Below are positions 36,801 to 48,080 of a stretch of 62,104 nucleotides of DNA, one piece after another; positions within the stretch are counted from its first letter, which is position 1, and the number at the start of each line of letters is the position of its first letter. The notes below the pieces were generated by a model. It did not search any database, was not told the origin of the DNA, and was given only the letters and a program-made list of their open reading frames with translations. This DNA is from Phoronis australis (taxonomy: Eukaryota; Phoronida; Phoronidae): positions 57,807 to 119,910 of the forward strand of contig NMRA01000841.1 of NCBI GenBank assembly GCA_002633005.1. Direction: 5' to 3'. Made by a program: the position numbers and the translations under genes.

Positions 36801-38405
36801 AATGATTATGACTATCTACAATTCTAGCAGTGGTTTATCAATGGGATAGGAGTTCATTCCCCCACGAGGAATGTCCTAACTGGCTGAAGATATGACGTTT
36901 TTAAATTTTTTACTCCATCAAAGGGTTGCCCCTTGTGCAGCATTTTTCTGCAAAATTTTATGGACCTCAGGTAGTCGTAATAAAAACATGACCCAGTTAT
37001 TTCGCTCGCAACGATATCAAACCTCATCACATATTTGAATAAAACACTAACTTAGACACAAACCAGCGTCTTCCAACAGACTTTTTAAATCACCCTGGCT
37101 TACAAGATTTACAGGTACTGAGTAATGTTAAATTTTGCAGTATAAAAAGTCCTTCCTGGTGGAGCTCAATTTTGAGAACGAGGCGATGAAATTAGCTCAA
37201 AATTATTGAATTTCGTACTTGTCCACAAGCTACCTGATCATGTCAGAGAGTACAGTGGAAATAAACAGCCTTACCAAAGAAAAATAGAGACATTTTGTCT
37301 TCTTTGATATCAATAGTCAAATTTAACAAAAACTGATTTGTCATGATGTTATCTTTACTTCTCCCACAAAATTTCAATGTTTTACTGAGGTTGTAAGACT
37401 TGCAATTTTATGCAGCAATAGTGGTAACCAAGAGTCTTTATGTTATTTGCTAATAAAATTCTCCATTGCAAATTTGTTTTATTATCTAAAGCAAAGTTGA
37501 AGATTTTTGACCTTCCTCATGGCAGACCACTCAAGATATGCTTGGCCCCTGCTTCCTAAATATAAACACACTGAGCATGTTAACAAACAGAAGCAAGGCC
37601 AACTACCCTCTGGACCATGGCAACCCTGGCCTACTTATTCACTATTTAACAGTATATATTGCTGGTTGAACTCTGTCAACATTATGTAAAACATCATTTG
37701 GTAAACACATAGCTTAGGATGTTGTAACTTTCACACATTTCTAGTGCGGGTACTTAAGGGCTCATTTGACAAGTTGAACAGGTATTTTTAATGTTTACCC
37801 ATTTCATTGCGTTGCATTGGGGAACAGCCAGCTCAGACTTATGCTAATCCACTGTTATTCACAACATTACACCATAGCAACTACAAGTGATATGACTAGT
37901 CGTATCTGAACAATATGAATACACTTAGAATGTACACAGTATGCTCTTTAACGAGGCGCATCTATATTCACGTTTTAACAATTTCTAACACAAAAAACAA
38001 AGTTTCTAGATACACTGCTTTGGTCCAGATGGGAGTTATAAAAGAGCATTCAAGAAAATCGACTTCTGTTCCCACACATATTGTTTTATCCAAGCACTAA
38101 CAACAGTACGCTATAATTCCCACAAACACAAGTCTCTTTTAGAAAGCAAACGGCATTTTCTCTCACACCACAATTCCTTTCTTGCTCAAGCGAGCAATCA
38201 TATCAATAACTGCAAGGAAGAAAATGCAATCGTGGGAAAAGAACACAGTGCCCAGGTCCTTCGCTCACCTGATGGTAAAGGTATTTGGACATTCTGAAAG
38301 GCATTTTTGGTTAAGGAAATTTCCCCTCTTCCCAGCCACCACCAATACCAATGCTCATCTGCTAAGTCTCAAATAGAGAGAGAGGGAGGGAGGGAGGGAG
38401 GGAGA

Positions 38406-38445
<40 letters not shown>

Positions 38446-41400
38446 GTGAAAATCAGTCGTCAAGCATTACAGTACTAGAGACGTTTTTCTTGGGAGTGTC
38501 TGGCCCAAGGACCCAGCCCCACAGTCTATTTATTGTACAGCGTGTAGCTCAAAGCAAGCAACATTTTGAATGGAGATACAGGGGCGTGACAACTGTGTTT
38601 GTGGGGCTGAAGTAGAAGTCATAGGTGATCATGTACTAAGGCATAATGACAGGCAATTCATGAGCTGTGGTTGCGAATATTAGCTTTATCTACAGGATAA
38701 CTTATCACCAATTTGTGTAGGAAGCTGAGGCAAAGATTAAGACCAACATATGGACTACCATAAAATTTCACTAATTCAGGCCATATGGCAGACAAGTGAA
38801 TTTTGTTTTCATTTTTTCATTAAAGATAGGCAGCACTAACCAATCTGTTTTTCATTTATAAATACCAAACCATACTTGTAACCAGACAATGTTCGAGAAA
38901 TTAGGAGCAACACAAAAAGAGAGAAGACTCTGAAAATGAAAAAAGATCAATTTTGACAATTTTATTGGCCCAACATTTATTATGTTTTACGTTAGTACAA
39001 CGGTGATCTGCAAATTTTGTGAATTTCATAATGATTTGTCATTTTCATAATGATTTGTCATTTTCATAATGATTTGTCATTTTCATAATGATTTGTCATT
39101 TTCATAATGATTTGTCATTTTCATAATGATTTGTCATTTTCATAATGATTTGTCATTTTCATAATGATTTGTCATTTTCATAAATTGTCATTTTCATAAT
39201 GATTTGTCATTTTCATAATGATTTGTCATTTTCATAATGATTAGTCATTTTCATAATGATTTGTCAGTTTCATAATGATTTGTCAAAGTCAATTTCACTT
39301 CTACCACAGACTACTATCACCTACAAACTGTACCTAAACTCAGATTGAGTAAACATTTTGAACCAAAAACATTGTATTTGAACTGATTTGGTGTTAAGCA
39401 GTATTTACTTTCATTACACTGTACAAATAGTTATCATCTCACTTCAGCCAAGCGCAAATAACTGGAGGATATTTCGACATTTTTTCATTCCGATTTATTC
39501 ACTTCAATCACAATGTAGGCTTTGAATCAACTATTATTTAGTCAATGGATAGAAAAGGCATAAATAAAACTGTTGGTGTGAAAATAAGGTTATGTAGGCC
39601 CTTATCAGACAAGTGTGTATTAAACCAAATATGTCAGTAAAATATTTCAGCACATATTTTGTGAAAGTAGAGAAATTGATTTTTAACTTTTTAGCAATCT
39701 CTAACAATTGGGTAACATGAACTTTTAGTAATATTTAGCAAAAAAGGAACCTTCATACCAAACCAACAAGATTTCCAAATTTCATTTGATGTAAATGCTC
39801 AAGACGAAATTTCAAACACAATGTTACAATTTTCTAAATTACAAATTTCATTTTCCGTTTTACACAAAAAGCATTCAATGCTCTATTTTGGCTAACCCCT
39901 TATACAAAAGTTGAACATTACAATTTTTTGGAGAATAGTGCATAAAGCATAGTATCAGAATGATCCATGCAAGTCAAATAGGCCAACACTGAGATGGGAT
40001 GTTCCAAGTTTAGCAAAATTTGGACATTTTTCTAAGACCCGGCATAACCTTAATCAATGAAACTATTCATTCACAGATGTGCACTTACATGCAACATTAC
40101 ATCAACAACAAAACAGAATTGTTTTACAACAGTTGTAGCACAAGATAGAGTTGTAGGCAAGAGATGGTCGTCGTCATGATGCTTTATCACAACAAACCTT
40201 TACAACTGATAGTACCGTAAACTCGCGGGTTAACGCCCTCAGCGCTTAAATTGGGAAACTCTGAGACAGGGGGTGAGAGAGTACCCAAGCAGTGGGCGCT
40301 TAAACCGAAAGTTGACAAAAAGTCGAGGATGGGCAATTACCCCAGCATGGGCGTTAATCCGCAAGTTTACGGTATGATCTAAGACCTCTCCATAAATCAC
40401 TTTAATATACTGCTCGGTAGCAAAGTAGCAAAATGTTTGCGATAGGGTTAATCTCTGTTGACATCAGAACAGTTAACATATGCATAAGTCCCCACATACA
40501 CCATTTTTGAAACTCTATTAAGAAAATGTAATAGCATGTCGATTGAAGATAGCCAGCATGACATGCAACCCCATCACATGCACAAAGATCAAAAAGTCAC
40601 TCGTTCCGTTTTATGGCTGCAATGGATTACCAATTAGACTATTTTCTGGCAACCTAATCAATGGTTGCTTAGAACATCAGATAAAGTGGAGGAATCTGGC
40701 CTGTATACACAACACTTCTAAGGTAACTATCGTAAACCAGTGAACAAGGCATGAGGTTTAATATTCACCTGCTGTATAACTATTGGTGATGATATGCCTA
40801 TACTAACGTCTGCATTATACTTTGGACTTTATCAAGTAAATAGTTTTCCTAACAAAACATCTATGTAACCACAAAGTAAACATAAAAACATACCTTGAGA
40901 AACGACAAAACTTCACATGATTGCATGAATTTGTTTTCTTGTATATACACATAAATATATAAGGTACAGTGTCAGATGTTTCAGTTGCATACTTTCTTAC
41001 TGGTGACGTTTTACTGAAGTTTAGCAAAACACCTGGGCTGGGTTGCATAAGACTTCAAAGTTATCCGCTGGATAAGTTTGATTGTTGCATGACGTCAGAA
41101 GCATTGTTCAACAATAACGTGCAAGTGCTGTAGAACAAAACACTGGCTTCTCACGATTTTAGTTATGAGCGTGGGATAGCATTTGCATTGTGTGATAATA
41201 CAGGAAGTTATATTTAATGTAGACATAGCTGGTAGATTATTTTTATAATATTCTTACTTGTACCAACCTACAGTCCCCAGAATATGGACACCAGAATGAA
41301 AGGTTCTATGGAGGCAAATAGACAACCACTAAGCCTGTTAACTTGAATGAGGCCCTGGTATGAGATAGTTCAACTGAACAGGAATCAAGTGTTTATAAAA

Positions 41401-44400
41401 ACCAGTTTCTAAATGTCAATTCAAGCTTTAGGCAAAACAAAGACAGAATACAAACACAATACTGTAGTAACTATGATGATGTTCAATAGCAACCCATCAT
41501 GAGGTATTGAATAAATTATGAGTATTTCCTAACATAGTGCACTAACATTCAAAGGACATTCAAACACTATGGTACTAGATAAAATAGTAGAAAACTAAAG
41601 TACATCACACAATGGTAAAATCTCGCCAATTACATACACAACTAATTGTCAAAATTATCCTTTTCATTTTCAAATACCTAACATTGTTGGAATCATGCCC
41701 ACAACTTTTCAACAACACAGCCAAATGTTGATTACAAGCTACACTGGTCTATGAAAATTCTTGAGTCAAGAAAATTTCCATCACAATGTGTCATAAATAA
41801 AACAAACATACTTGAAGGGACAGGATATAATTCAGGAAATACAGGGCGGTAACTAGATTTGCATTATAGTAAGTTATGAAAGATCATTGACAATTTGGAA
41901 CTAAAAGTTCTTATCTTCCTGGTGTATCCCATTAACATGAAGCCAACAGGTTGAACTGAAATGGGGATAAGTTAAAACAGATCTGTCTCAGTTCTGTTTG
42001 ACAAATTTCTTAAGACAAAATTAGGCCAAGATTGGTTTTAGCCAAGATCAAAAGTTACCCTGTTATGAGAAGGCTAAAATGCAGCGCTGGGAAGTTAGGA
42101 TTCTCACTATTAAAAGTCAGTAAAATAACCTGAAACTTTTATAGACTATGCACTTTAAAAGAGACCTACTTGTTGGGAGCCTCTAGTAAAAATATACTCC
42201 CGAGTCCTGACATAATCTTTTTGAAAGTGTTTTAAACCCAATTAAAATTGAATATGCAACCCTAATAGGGATTCTATTCTTTTTCTATCACAACAAAGTT
42301 GGATACCTTTGTGGAGTTCCATCCCGAAAATGAACCCTTCTTCAAGAAATTTAATTGGAAAAGGCAAACTTCCATGAAGAACATGGCGGAGAAAATCACC
42401 ATTGAGAATGAGCGACATATCTTGTGCATGGCAAAAATTCCAAATTCTAGCTTTCAGGGAGTTCCATCGAACTTGGAATCCCGGTGCAAAACAGATATCC
42501 TGGAGTTGAAAATAGACTGGTTAGCTGTTTAGAAGGTGCAGGAGTCTGTTTGCGACTCCAGGATATCTGGGGTTCCAATTTCAATGGAACACTTTGGCTT
42601 TAGGGGGTTCCCACTAAAAGTCACCAGTTTTGGAGAGCAGTAATTTCTATTCTGTTTTGTGGCAGGCAGAGGACAAGTAAGACAAGTCTCCTGTTGGTAT
42701 GCTTCACTTTTGACTCTGAAGAATGAAACTATCAGAAAGAAATTATGATTTGTTACAGTTCAAAGGATTTTAAAATCTTTGAAAAGACACTGGCCACCCA
42801 CAGAGATAGGATGAAGCACTGAAGGTGAGGGGGAGGGTTGAGTCGCATTTCACAGTTTATGACTGCATTTTTTTAATTTTCATGTATCACAAGAGACATT
42901 TGTTCTTCCCCAGTCGTCCTGGTCCTAACATTTGTTCTAGTTCATGGTCTCACTGAACTTCTGAACTTCAAACCACAGTCAACTTTTACAGGAAAATTGC
43001 CAGTTTCACGTAAATTTGCGCATGTCAAAAATGCAATTTAACAGTCACAAAAAACTCCCAACAAGGTGCTCCTTAAATTCGGCTTAAAAGATATACTTAT
43101 TATTAAACCAAGGAGACGCTGATGGTTTAGCCAGGGCCAGGCATAATTTGCTGAAAAACTTCTGGGCCAATGGGCATGAACATGGGTCAATGCATGCTAG
43201 CTCGATACCACACTACACACAATACATTGTCTATGCTTGTTGAATGTGTACAGGCTTGCAATGGAAATTACTGTTTGATTGATAAATTAAATTATATTAA
43301 ATGACATGTAAAGAAACAGTGATCTGTGAATAATAGATTGGAAGTAATTACACTGTCGAAACTGCAATTATGTCCCTTTCAACATTTTGTATTCATATGA
43401 CAAAGTGTGACCTTGGCAGGGATAATTTTAGAAAAATATAGTGAGGGGTCTCAAATCCATGGGACAATTTGGAGGATCTTGGGGTCACTTTACCGCATTT
43501 GATTTGATTTTTGATGAAGTCAAATTTTCCCGTGTGATGTGGTGCGCCGCCCATGAGTAATTTGAACCCAAAGGCCAACATAAGCAGAAGTCACATGATA
43601 CAGCAATAGAACCCATATATCGTCAACGTTGTTGCTTTGGTAAAAGCACATTAGTTTTGACCTACTGCTTTGCATTGCTTCGTATTAGAATCTGAATGAA
43701 AATAAGTCACTGCAGTTACAACACACTTTGAACGTGCCTGTTGGCAACCACAAAATTTGTTCACGTGTGTTGACTTCCTATAATTTTGCCTACCTTGGCT
43801 GTGAGAAAACACGGCTGTCACATTTGAATATGGTGGCCAAGTAAATTGCACTCAGGGCAATCTGAGAAGAGGATTGAATTTAACTTGCAAGAGTAAAGGA
43901 TTTATGAACATCAAATAGGAGAAAGTATACTGAACACTGGTAAGTTAGGTAATCATATCGCCATGACACATGCATACAGGGGCGACACTACACCCCCATA
44001 AAAACTTACTCTTCTCAAATACAGCGAATAACATTGAATGAAACATGCATTTATACACATGTTATAATTAACACATAGCATGAGTCAAAATTTCAACGTA
44101 TCCATGAAAATCTGTTGTGATTTGCTCGAGCTTCCCTCACAGGGTGCCATTTTGATGAAGTTGCACAAAATCTCACTTGTTGACAAACAAAAAGTCCAAA
44201 GATACAAAACTTACAAATTCCACCAGATATCTTCCCATGCTACATTTCGCAAATGCTACGTGCAAGGTCACGCGCTTTGCTCAGCTTCGCGCTCATCTCA
44301 ACCTCATTCGATGATGGCAATTTAAATTCTCTGTGGTTATCAGGCACGGTGAAAAAGTTAACAGAGACCAAGAAAGTGGAGCTGGGATTCTTTGCCAAAG

Positions 44401-45027
44401 TCATCATAATTCCCATAAACATGTGAAGATGTGTGTAGAATCAGAAATGTCTTATTCAGTGACTAGATTTGGCTAACCACCCATTTAAAATAGAAGGGAA
44501 CAAATTAGTACAGAACGTGATAAGGAGTATTGTACCCCCTGTATAGCCAGCTGAGGCACTACGTGTCGCACACTGCCTCTGGTAAGTGAAGTCTGAACTT
44601 GTTGGGCTTTCTGTGGTTTTCATTCAAAAATTCATAAGTTACCGCCAGTTCCAAGCAATAATTATCGGTTGGCAAACTGCGCAGGTAGCCCATCAACCCT
44701 ACACCCAAGGACAAGCAGGGATTGTGGACCGAATACAGAGTTCGTAAGGTGTGCCTTCGTGAGACTGTGAACAGGTAAAACTGAAAGGAGACTGAAAATT
44801 GAATAATTCAATAACAATGAATAATTGTCAACTGAAACTTACGACAGTGCCAAATATTGCATACACAAGTCTATGCATTCTCCCTCAAGTTCTTCTTCTG
44901 TTATGTAGTAAGGCACAATTCGGTATGGAAGACTGTCACCCTCATTAAAAGAACCACTATGATTTTTACTGAATTCCTCTAAAAAATGAGAAAACTCTGG
45001 TGATAACCTGTCGACCACCTCAGCCAT
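30897..45027 (-). CDS. PPM1E: PP2C Ser/Thr phosphatase, PPM1E/PPM1F (POPX) type (7 exons)
   Basis: Metal-dependent Ser/Thr phosphatase; vertebrate PPM1E and PPM1F dephosphorylate PAK and CaM kinases. Exons in transcript order: 45027-44843, 36167-36058, 35234-35035, 34282-34094, 33472-33329, 32481-32388, 31933-30897. Phases all fit, giving 652 aa. Residues 1-140 match the PPM1F N-terminal helical region, with [17 protein letters not shown] near 49-61. PP2C motifs: RRKMED 145-150, DGHGG 177-181 (metal-binding Asp177), GDSQ 252-255, SRAIGD 304-309, ACDGLWD 337-343 (metal-binding Asp339) and GSNDN 378-382 (Asp381), so the catalytic core looks intact. Residues about 393-652 form a low-complexity Ser/Lys/Glu tail with a basic coil ([13 protein letters not shown]) near the middle. 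It is longer than PPM1F (454 aa) and unlike the PPM1E tail. Position favours PPM1E and sequence favours PPM1F, so it is likely the single pre-duplication gene. Intron 1 is 8.7 kb. Confidence 0.93.
32216..32335. repeat. Short fold-back repeat in a phosphatase intron
   Basis: ACTAGTGCAACTTGCCCCACT on the left pairs with the right end, whose reverse complement is ACTAGTGCAACCTGTCCCA. Between them are internal repeats of CCACTT and TAGGGTAA. Non-coding, MITE-like, about 50 bp beyond the donor of exon 6 of the minus-strand gene. Confidence 0.5.
33885..33975 (+). repeat. tRNA-derived SINE-like fragment
   Basis: ATGGCTCAGTGGACTAGAG is a good tRNA A-box (D-arm) sequence. The expected B box about 35 nt downstream is degenerate (GGTCCCAGTTGGGGC). 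It lies in intron 4 of the phosphatase gene. Confidence 0.4.
34634..34767 (+). repeat. Purine-only tract with many G runs
   Basis: About 130 bp almost wholly of A and G on the + strand (pyrimidine on the transcribed-gene strand), with runs such as GGGAGGGG and GATGGGG. It lies in intron 3 of the phosphatase. It has mirror-repeat and G-quadruplex potential. The reading frames across it are by-products of composition. Confidence 0.8.
38371..38441 (+). repeat. (GGGA)n/(GA)n microsatellite
   Basis: AGAGAGAGGGAGGGAGGGAG passes into a GA dinucleotide run, in intron 1 of the phosphatase. Pure purine on this strand. Confidence 0.95.
39024..39286 (+). repeat. 19-bp tandem array, 13 full units and 1 short
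   Basis: Unit TTCATAATGATTTGTCATT (19 bp), almost identical in every copy, with one shortened unit near 39180 and single-base variants toward the right end. The homogeneity suggests recent expansion. It lies in intron 1 of the phosphatase. Confidence 0.95.
39594..40053 (-). mobile_element. AAGGTTATGT-family element (copy 3, reversed)
   Basis: Ends AAGGTTATGTAGGCCCTTA and, at the right, CCGGCATAACCTTAA form inverted repeats. The inside is the reverse complement of the copy at 27190-27670; for example, GGAGAATAGTGCATAAAGCA corresponds to the CATGCACTATGCTCTCC box there. Non-coding. Confidence 0.5.
40213..40374. mobile_element. 162-bp MITE with TACCGTAAAC termini
   Basis: The left end TACCGTAAACTCGCGGGTTA and the reverse complement of the right end, TACCGTAAACTTGCGGATTA, differ at two positions and are followed by ACGCCC in both. 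The inside holds further GGGCG and TTAA repeats. A TA target duplication is possible if TA belongs to the target. Lies in intron 1 of the phosphatase. Confidence 0.8.
42461..42590. repeat. Fold-back repeat
   Basis: GTTCCATCGAACTTGGAATC and AGATATCCTGGAGTT on the left pair with ACTCCAGGATATCT and GGTTCCAATTTCAATGGAAC on the right, around a loop of about 50 bp. A 78-codon ORF overlapping it (42299-42532) has no known features and is probably not coding. Confidence 0.65.
44087..44560 (+). repeat. Dispersed repeat copy A (paired with 51055-52790)
   Basis: Shares a long collinear order of blocks with the DNA just upstream of RAD51C. Shared blocks include AAAGTCCAAAG, GATATCTTC, CGGTGAAAAAGT, a TTCTTTGCCAAAGTCA-like block, CCCGTTTAAAAT-like and TTAGTACAGAA boxes. 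Same orientation, non-coding. It lies just inside intron 1 of the phosphatase. Confidence 0.65.
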
Positions 45028-45448
45028 CGTCCATAACTTGTTTGTATAAGCCGGTCTGGCTCAATTAATATATATAGAAATTATTGATTGATTCGTTTTA
45101 TATAGAAGCTGAGAAATAAATAGGATTCAGCAATTGCATAAAAGACTATTCAAGGTACTAAATTTTGGAATATTGCATGAGTATGCTTGTATTAGTGCTT
45201 TATTAATTTTATTACTCTGCAGAAGTGTCAAACGGAAATGGGGAGGATGACGTATGTGAGGCGCGTGTGCTTGAAAAGCATGGCTGCCCATTTTATTCCT
45301 TAATCCAGGGCTAGGTAATACTTGAATGTACTGAATAGCTTCTGTTACACAAGAACCACCGTTTATACTGCGCTATATCATTCAAAAGCCGCATCTCTTT
45401 CTGAGCTGTAAGTGTTACTACACAGGCAATAGGCAATGACCAGGCGTG
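45028..45448. promoter_or_regulatory. Upstream region of the phosphatase gene
   Basis: Sequence immediately 5' of the minus-strand start codon. No CpG island or clear TATA box was seen, so promoter placement is by position only. Confidence 0.25.
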
Positions 45449-45589
45449 CGTTCAGTAGACGCTAGGACCTACGCTAGGACCTAGCTAAAACCTAGTCAAA
45501 GTCACGTGTTCTCATTTAGAATGCACGGCAATATCTCACGTAATCTCCCGAAGTCTTGCTTTTTAACGAGGTCCTAGCGTTACTGAACG
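45449..45589. mobile_element. 141-bp MITE with CGTTCAGTA termini
   Basis: The left end CGTTCAGTAGACGCTAGGAC and the reverse complement of the right end CGTTCAGTAACGCTAGGACC match apart from one indel. Internal repeats of CTAGGACCTA follow the left end. Non-coding. Confidence 0.7.
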
Positions 45590-46160
45590 GGAGGCAGGCA
45601 TAGCCTCTGTTCTCTGTTCGAGTCTGTTGGCAACAGAGGCGATGGTCATTGCCAACACAGGCACATGCCCTTGAGTTTATCTGATCTGTTCCCAAATCAC
45701 CACTGACGTCACTCACTAGACACTACTAAGAGAACATAAAGGTTGTACACACAAAATCTTTTTCTCAAATTTTTCTGCTCAATTGTGCACGGAACTCCAC
45801 GAAATCAGCATCGAACAAATCTTTGAATACCTTCTTTCATTACTTCAATTGCCTTCGAATGGACAAAAAATGCCAAAATCACAAACCTTAAGTTGTGACC
45901 TAAGATGTTCATGGCAGACGACCTTCTATCATCTGGGTTCTTGGCGGACGCTCCCTACGCAATTATGAATTATGGAGTTCTGTTTTCGCGCGCCCATGAA
46001 TGTTATTTGAGTGCCTTGAGTAATTTAGTATCAGTTTGAATGTATTTAAACTCTTAATTATGCAAAACAACATTGTTTATAACCGTGGTACTATGGGTTG
46101 CTGGCTTCTAACTCTGGCCTATTGCCAGAAATCCGGCATTTACCAATGGTGATTTACCAC
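45590..46160. other. Intergenic spacer
   Basis: No gene recognised. Short inverted pieces (GGCAATGACC near 45431 and GGTCATTGCC near 45645) bracket the preceding MITE. Reading frames here are short and featureless. Confidence 0.4.
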
Positions 46161-46730
46161 GACTAAACCACAGGCGTCCTCAGCTTCTGATCGTCCCCAA
46201 TACACTACATATAATACTACAAGGTTATGTCACTTCCGACTAGAAATTCCATGGGTGCTTTACTTACGCCCTCCATAGCTAACATAAAACTCGATAAATT
46301 TACACAAAACAAGGTTTCAACAAACCATTGGCAATTGTTCTTCCAATACCTTTCACGGTGTCCTATTCCGGCGACTTCGTAAGAAATTCGCAGTCAAAGA
46401 ACAAAAATGTTCACAAAAACCCCAAACACACTTCCATCATTGCCAGTCCAAGATGAAAGTGTGTTTGGGGTTTTTGTGAACATTTTTGTTCTTTGACTGC
46501 GAATTTCTTACGAAGTCGCCGTAACAGGACACCGTGAATGGTATTGGAAGAACAATTGCCAATGGTTCGTTGAAACCTGTTTTGTGTAAATTTATTGAGT
46601 TTTATGTTAGCTATGGAGGGCTTAAGTGAAGCATCCGTGGAATTTCTAGTCGGGAGTGTCATACCTTTTTGTATTATATGTGGTGTATTGGGAACGATCA
46701 GAAGCTGAGGACGCCTGTGGACTAAACGTG
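46161..46730. repeat. Long inverted repeat: two 278-bp arms, 13-bp loop
   Basis: The arms 46161-46438 and 46452-46730 are nearly exact reverse complements, with scattered substitutions and small indels. The innermost paired segment is CCCAAACACACTTCCATC against GATGAAAGTGTGTTTGGG. There is no open frame of interest. Transcribed RNA would fold into a very long hairpin. It is either a snap-back transposon or a head-to-head duplication. Confidence 0.9.
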
Positions 46731-46930
46731 TGGTCAGATATCGGAAATGTCTGTTAAAAACCGAGTGTGTTGTGCTTCAACAAAGAGTAGCACATAATGT
46801 TAAAGTGTACACAACATGACTCTAGTACCTCAAGATAAATTTTATTATTATATCTTACTAGATTTCAGTGCATTTAGTGCACAGCTCATAAAGAAACACG
46901 CAAAAATTGAAAAAATAATAATTATGTACA
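46731..46930. other. Spacer
   Basis: No feature recognised. Confidence 0.4.
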
Positions 46931-46983
46931 ACGTCATGGGTTGAACCCAAGTCGTTCACCATACTGTTCGGATCACAGACAAA

Positions 46984-47279
46984 GTGTATAGAGTGAAGAG
47001 AAAGCAAAGTACATTTAGCGTCGAGAAGGTTCGTAGAGGGATCAAAAGATGTGTTTCCGGAGGCTGCAGCAACAGCAGCCAGGCAGAGAACGTCTCGGTG
47101 TTCCGAAGGACACCAAAGTTGCACAGAAGTGGCATTGCTTCGTGCGCCGAACGAGAGTGTGGGACGTCATCGTGGACCAAGCGATTCGGTCTTGGGCCAC
47201 TCTGTGTTCTGCCCACTTTGAGGACTCGTGTTTCGACTCCAGTCACAGGAGACGTTACGATGAAGGTCTGGTTCAATAA
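46984..47279 (+). pseudogene. THAP-domain fragment with frameshift
   Basis: Frame one gives RCVSGGCSNSS and then VSVFR (first zinc Cys pair and loop). A shift near 47105 moves to another frame reading PKDTKVAQKWHCFVRR and then LCSAHFEDSCFD (the Cys-x2-His pair, followed by F). Together these carry the THAP order C-x4-C, FP-like loop, W, CxxHF. The frame change shows it is inactive unless the shift is a sequencing error. Confidence 0.6.
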
Positions 47280-47317
47280 AGGGCAATATTTATCATTCAG
47301 AAACATCAGCTCTTAAT

Positions 47318-47560
47318 TCAGAATCGTCTGTTGGATGACTGGGTTGACTCGCCGAGCCGAGGCCGCTTCTCTCGCGGGAGGATCCAGTTCGTAAGGCACA
47401 AAGTAGAAAAGTACGCAGCCCGAAGCACATTAAACTTGTTCTCGCTTTCGTGCAACCCCATTTCCTCATTCTGGCCACCATTCCCGTACGTTTCTTCATA
47501 GTATTCGTTCAATTCTTGCTCATAATCGTCGTCGCTTTCAAATTCCCTGCTCTCCGCCAT
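47318..47560 (-). CDS. Acidic 80-aa ORF in the small THAP element
   Basis: Begins MAESREFESDDDYEQELNEY and stays acidic for about 45 residues, then turns basic and hydrophobic. Position and polarity parallel the minus-strand ORF of the transposon at 47816-49757, which also starts with an acidic stretch. No Cys-rich core is present. It may be the truncated N-terminus of an accessory transposon protein. Confidence 0.35.
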   Translation of the reverse strand: MAESREFESDDDYEQELNEYYEETYGNGGQNEEMGLHESENKFNVLRAAYFSTLCLTNWILPREKRPRLGESTQSSNRRF

Positions 47561-48080
47561 TGTTCAAAGCTAGTCACTGATCTCTTGTGTTCAACCCATT
47601 ACGTCACATGGCGGGAAATGTGAAAATTGGCAAAATTGAAAGAAAAATCAAAATTTCGAGCTAATTACACAAAATAAACATGGGTTTAGCTAAATTTTAC
47701 GTCATTCATTTAGTCTGTGGCCACCGGTAATTCAAAATGTGCAAAAATCCATGGTGTGTACTGTTTAAGATCAAACACAAGATACTCCGGTTCTTGCAAT
47801 TAAGTTCTAGGTTAAAGGCGAAGGCAACCTTTTTCCATGTCATATTGAGCTAAAATAAGGTTGGTTGGTTATCCTAGACATATTTTTCACTTAATTACAG
47901 CTTTTCGTAATTTTATTAATTATTCGTCCGCTTTTCCGGAAGTGACGTTTTAGGAGGCAAGCGCTTCCCGCCAATTTCTTTTCACATAGTCTGACTGTGA
48001 GAGCTGCCGAGTCAGTCATTGTTCTACCTCGGTTGTGTTAAGTTCCGTCGTCGTTCGCTTTCATTTACTAGTCAGTCAAC

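Larger units (their letters stand above)
46931..47604. mobile_element. Small THAP-bearing transposon with two convergent ORFs
   Basis: Bounded by ACGTCATGGGTTGAAC on the left and GTTCAACCCATTACGT on the right, a 16-bp inverted repeat with one mismatch. Inside, a broken THAP reading frame on + meets an acidic ORF on -. There is no TTAA at the ends, so it belongs to a different family from the neighbour at 47816. It is too short for a full transposase and is probably an internally deleted copy. Confidence 0.5.

Noticed and set aside
38307-38615. 102-codon ORF with a run of Glu/Arg
   Set aside because: The run is the translated GA/GGGA microsatellite; the rest has no features.
39024-39286. CRISPR-like array
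   Set aside because: The 19-bp units are directly contiguous with no spacers, and the sequence is animal DNA.
42299-42532. 78-codon ORF in the phosphatase first intron
   Set aside because: It overlaps a fold-back repeat and has no recognisable domain or splice context.
46411-46662. 83-codon minus-strand ORF
   Set aside because: It lies across the arms and loop of the long inverted repeat and is explained by that structure.
47140-47160. Functional THAP host gene at 46984-47279
   Set aside because: The two halves of the zinc module lie in different frames and sit inside terminal inverted repeats.
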